The notes under the pieces are model-generated. The model searched no databases and was not told where the DNA came from. It was given only the letters and a program-made list of their open reading frames with translations. From positions 4,996,001 through 5,060,000 of the forward strand of contig NZ_CP118108.1 of NCBI RefSeq assembly GCF_028747985.1: 64,000 bases of DNA. Direction: 5' to 3'. The translations under genes were made by a program, and so were the position numbers. Origin of the DNA: Paenibacillus urinalis. GTDB taxonomy: Bacteria > Bacillota > Bacilli > Paenibacillales > Paenibacillaceae. Shown one piece after another: positions 61,319-64,000 of this stretch. Position 1 is the stretch's first letter; the number at the start of each line of letters is the position of its first letter.

Positions 61319-61798
61319 TTAGAATTCACCTCGTTTCAAATACAGCACAACCTTGGACCGATCGGTATCAAACACGGTGTACACACTCTCATAGGTTTCA
61401 TCACGGTGAACTAGATAATGATCCAGCAGGAGCCGTGCAATATCCATTGTCGAGGACAGAGGGATATTCAGCTCGAACGACTGGAAAGATCGCCCCTTCC
61501 ACAATACATATTCACAAGCGATACTGCCTGACGATACTTGATAAGCATCGAATGCGGCTTCATACAGTGCTTTTCCATAGCTGTAGTCTTCCGGATTGAA
61601 TTTCTTCGCGTAGATCAAATGTCGATGTCCATCTTCCGATTCGTTAGCCGTATGCTCATACAGCTCGCCGCGAATGATCGTTGCATTCACCAGCTTGCGG
61701 ACAAACAGCTCTTCTTGAGACACATGAAGCTGAGTGAGCGGTTCAATCACTTTCTTATCCGACTCAGACCAGTGCTCATATATTACCGGTACATGCAT
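61319..61798 (-). CDS. Unknown cytoplasmic protein in the GSP-synthase operon
   Basis: 159 residues, no family assigned and no signal or membrane helix. Features include LFVRKLVNATIIRGELYEHT, HRHLIYAKKFNPEDYSYGKA, FELNIPLSSTMDIARLLLDH and a C-terminal VYTVFDTDRSKVVLYLKRGE. It resembles in size and position the small cytoplasmic partners (YjfK/YjfI type) of other GSP-synthase/DUF350 operons, but that is positional inference. Its stop lies one base before the lipoprotein start. GGGAGA precedes the ATG. Confidence 0.72.
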   Translation of the reverse strand: MHVPVIYEHWSESDKKVIEPLTQLHVSQEELFVRKLVNATIIRGELYEHTANESEDGHRHLIYAKKFNPEDYSYGKALYEAAFDAYQVSSGSIACEYVLWKGRSFQSFELNIPLSSTMDIARLLLDHYLVHRDETYESVYTVFDTDRSKVVLYLKRGEF

Positions 61799-61981
61799 GT
61801 TGTTATCTGTCTCCCATCTTGAGTCTTCTCTTGCCTTACAGATCAGGCCTCTTGTTTATGCTTAATTTTAAACGCACCAACAGGGGAAGAGGTTACAAAA
61901 ATTTTCAAAATTTCCTTTAACACCTTTTATATGGATAAGGATTGTATGCAACATTCGGAGTGAGGAATCCGAAGTAAATGA

Positions 61982-64000
61982 TCACGGATGAAGATACACT
62001 CTTTCCAGCTCACTTGCAGGCAGAGGACGGCTGAAGTAATAGCCTTGAACCTCTCTGCAATTATGCTGGCTGAGAATCTCCAGCTGATCCTTCGTTTCAA
62101 TCCCTTCGGCAATGACATTCAAATTCAAATGATGCGCCATATCAATGATGCTGGCAACAATCGCTTTATCATTATCATTGTGAGCGATATCCTGAATAAA
62201 GGTACGGTCGATCTTGAGCTTGTTAATGGGCAGTTTTTTTAAGTAGCTCAGCGAGCTGTAGCCGGTTCCAAAATCATCCAGACTTATTCTAATACCCAGA
62301 TTGGCCAGCTCCTTGAGTACGCCGCTGGACACCTCCGGATTCATCATCAGACTTTCCGTAATTTCGAGCTCCAAGTACTTGGCCTCAAGCCCCGTCTGCT
62401 CAATAACATCCTTAATTTGCTGTGTCAGGCTCGAATGATAGAACTGATGTGATGACAGGTTGACGGCTACTGAGATCAGAGGCGCCCCTGATTCATGCCA
62501 AGACTGCATTTGGCGGCATGCTTCGTATAATACCCTCGACTCCAGCTCCATGATTAATCCGGTATCCTCTGCCACAGGGACGAACAGTCCAGGAGGCAAT
62601 ATCCCCTTCGTCGGATGATTCCACCTTACGAGGGCTTCGACCCCGATAATGGACTCATCATCTGCCCGGATCTGAGGCTGGTAGTGGAGTAAAAATTCAC
62701 CCCGCTCCAACGCTCTACGCAGGTCGGCTTCCAGCTCTACCCGCTGTTCGACCTGGGCGTTCAGCTCGCAGGAGAAGAAGCGGTAGCCGTTCTTCCCGTT
62801 CTTCTTCACCTCGTACATCGCCGTATCGGCATTCTTCATCAGCTGGATTGCGTCCCTGCCATGGACTGAATATACTGCGATTCCAATGCTGGTCGAGACA
62901 TAATAGTTGTTTCCCTTCATATCATAAGGCTCACTGATTACGGCCATTAAGCGTTCAGCCAGTTCAGCAGCATCTGACTCATGTGTATAATCAAGCAGCA
63001 ATATGGAGAACTCGTCTCCCCCGATACGTCCTATCACCACATTTTTATCCGTGGTATGATGAACGATCCTCTTGCTTATCTCCTTCAAAAGAAGATCCCC
63101 ATATAAATGACCCAGCGAATCATTGATAATCTTAAATCGATCCAGATCCATCACCATTAGCGCAAATGGCTGTGACTCACTATTTTCTCTGTCAATCAGA
63201 TCTGCAAGCACGTTATTAATCAATCTTCGATTAGGCAAGCCGGTCAGATCATCGTGAAACGCTAGAAATTGATTCCTCTCCCTCACTTGCTTCTCATTGG
63301 TAACATCTCTAACGATAATGTAGTGTCCCGTTACCTTCCCCTCGATAATGACGGGTACATGCACCATGTTAAGATCAACACGGCTTCCCGACCGATTATA
63401 GATCACCGATTCGTAGCTGAGCTTCTCCCCTGCTACAGATTTCTTATACATTTCCCGGACTCTCTCCTGTTCACCCGGGTGAAATATCGGAAGAATCTCT
63501 TCAATATGCCGGTTCTTCAGTTCTTCTTCTGCTACCCCCGTGATTCGCTCGACAGCAGGATTAAATCCGATGATGTGATGATTCAAATTGACCGAGATTA
63601 CCCCATCCTGATTGTTATCATAAAGGGACTTATACCATCGTTCCTGCTCTCGCCTCTCCATCTCCTGATGAGAGAACCTGCGTGACACATACAATCCAAT
63701 CATAGAGAGACCTAGAGTAAGCATAGCTCCGCCGGCAATGAGATAACCAAGCCATATTTGATCGAGCTGAACCCCTGACTGGTCCATATGAATATGATTC
63801 ATATCGTACTCAGTCCCCAGCATGCCGATATAGTGCATACCGGAAATTGCAGCACCCATGACGAGCGCACCGGCGAGCTTTTTATAATACCAGCTCTTCG
63901 TATACTTTGGATGTTTAACAAAATAAAAGGAGAGCCACAAAGCTGCAACAGACGCCAGAAAAGCAACGAGCACAGATAGGACCACATAAACCCAGTTGTA
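61982..64000 (-). CDS. MHYT-PAS-GGDEF-EAL c-di-GMP signalling protein, N-terminus cut by window edge
   Basis: At least 672 residues; the frame is open to the right edge, so the start is outside. Order: part of an MHYT membrane sensor (GAAISGMHYIGMLGTEYDMN), a PAS domain (YKSLYDNNQDGVISVNLNHH to VRDVTNEKQ), a GGDEF domain with intact IGRIGGDEFSILLL, and an EAL domain with GVEALVRWNHPTKG, ELEITESLMMN and SLDDFGTGYSSLSYLKKLPI. Both catalytic motifs look intact, so cyclase or phosphodiesterase activity is possible. No RxxD inhibitory site precedes GGDEF. MHYT domains are proposed to sense gases through copper. It is 183 bp from the next gene. Confidence 0.95.
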   Translation of the reverse strand, partial: YNWVYVVLSVLVAFLASVAALWLSFYFVKHPKYTKSWYYKKLAGALVMGAAISGMHYIGMLGTEYDMNHIHMDQSGVQLDQIWLGYLIAGGAMLTLGLSMIGLYVSRRFSHQEMERREQERWYKSLYDNNQDGVISVNLNHHIIGFNPAVERITGVAEEELKNRHIEEILPIFHPGEQERVREMYKKSVAGEKLSYESVIYNRSGSRVDLNMVHVPVIIEGKVTGHYIIVRDVTNEKQVRERNQFLAFHDDLTGLPNRRLINNVLADLIDRENSESQPFALMVMDLDRFKIINDSLGHLYGDLLLKEISKRIVHHTTDKNVVIGRIGGDEFSILLLDYTHESDAAELAERLMAVISEPYDMKGNNYYVSTSIGIAVYSVHGRDAIQLMKNADTAMYEVKKNGKNGYRFFSCELNAQVEQRVELEADLRRALERGEFLLHYQPQIRADDESIIGVEALVRWNHPTKGILPPGLFVPVAEDTGLIMELESRVLYEACRQMQSWHESGAPLISVAVNLSSHQFYHSSLTQQIKDVIEQTGLEAKYLELEITESLMMNPEVSSGVLKELANLGIRISLDDFGTGYSSLSYLKKLPINKLKIDRTFIQDIAHNDNDKAIVASIIDMAHHLNLNVIAEGIETKDQLEILSQHNCREVQGYYFSRPLPASELERVYLHP

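Noticed and set aside
1..64000. tRNA or rRNA genes
   Set aside because: No segment with a cloverleaf-like GGTTCAAATCC arm or conserved rRNA sequence was recognised by eye; a covariance-model scan was not possible.

Overview
The window looks like the chromosome of an endospore-forming Paenibacillaceae bacterium (Paenibacillus or a close relative). Two tricistronic ger germination operons, a well-formed sigma-G promoter, strong GGAGG-type ribosome binding sites and the family of lipoprotein solute-binding proteins all point that way. No rRNA, tRNA or CRISPR array was recognised.

There are three blocks. (1) 1-23.87 kb is moderate-GC host DNA, almost all on the minus strand: the start of a DEAD-box helicase, an aldehyde dehydrogenase, an AarF/UbiB kinase with a phasin-like partner, a ThuA-like protein, a CNNM/CorC transporter, a HemD-like protein, ger operon 1, a BlaI-M56-DoxX operon, katA, a PerR-type regulator with an odd response-regulator-like gene, ger operon 2 and an aldo/keto reductase. 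(2) About 23.87-60.57 kb is visibly GC-richer DNA with a different gene style. (3) 60.57-64 kb returns to host DNA: the start of a glutathionylspermidine-synthase-like gene, a small lipoprotein gene, an unknown gene and a c-di-GMP signalling protein.

The main finding is the relation of the blocks. Both borders cut through the same pair of genes reciprocally. At the left border the N-terminus of a solute-binding lipoprotein (SBP1) is joined to the C-terminal two thirds of the synthase. At the right border the N-terminal third of the synthase is joined to the rest of SBP1. Removing about 36.7 kb restores a compact host operon (unknown - lipoprotein - GSP synthase - DUF350). Circularising the removed DNA restores a 445-aa SBP1 next to its paralogue SBP2 and two divergent permease genes. 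So a circular or circularly permuted 36.7-kb foreign molecule sits inside the host synthase gene, or the assembly is chimeric in exactly that way. No integrase, transposase, replication or conjugation gene was seen in it.

Inside the insert, in order, are: two Dpp/Opp-type permeases; a 178-bp MITE-like element; a family-1 solute-binding lipoprotein; an AT-richer patch with a frameshifted 22-residue-repeat protein and a partner gene; a carbohydrate-type catabolic cluster (esterase, AraC regulator, sugar isomerase, Gfo/Idh oxidoreductase, FAD enzyme); an amidase; a 51-bp tandem repeat; a tightly coupled six-gene operon (KAS III, ATP-grasp, OleD-like reductase, MBL hydrolase, F390-synthetase-like adenylating enzyme, unknown acyltransferase-like protein) that looks like an uncharacterised biosynthetic pathway; an SDR; an Old Yellow Enzyme with a long inverted-repeat operator; a GNAT and an M28 membrane peptidase; a self-sufficient P450-reductase fusion with a frameshifted TetR regulator; a 50-bp tandem repeat array; an Lsa-type ABC-F gene with a structured leader; and SBP2 with the remains of SBP1.
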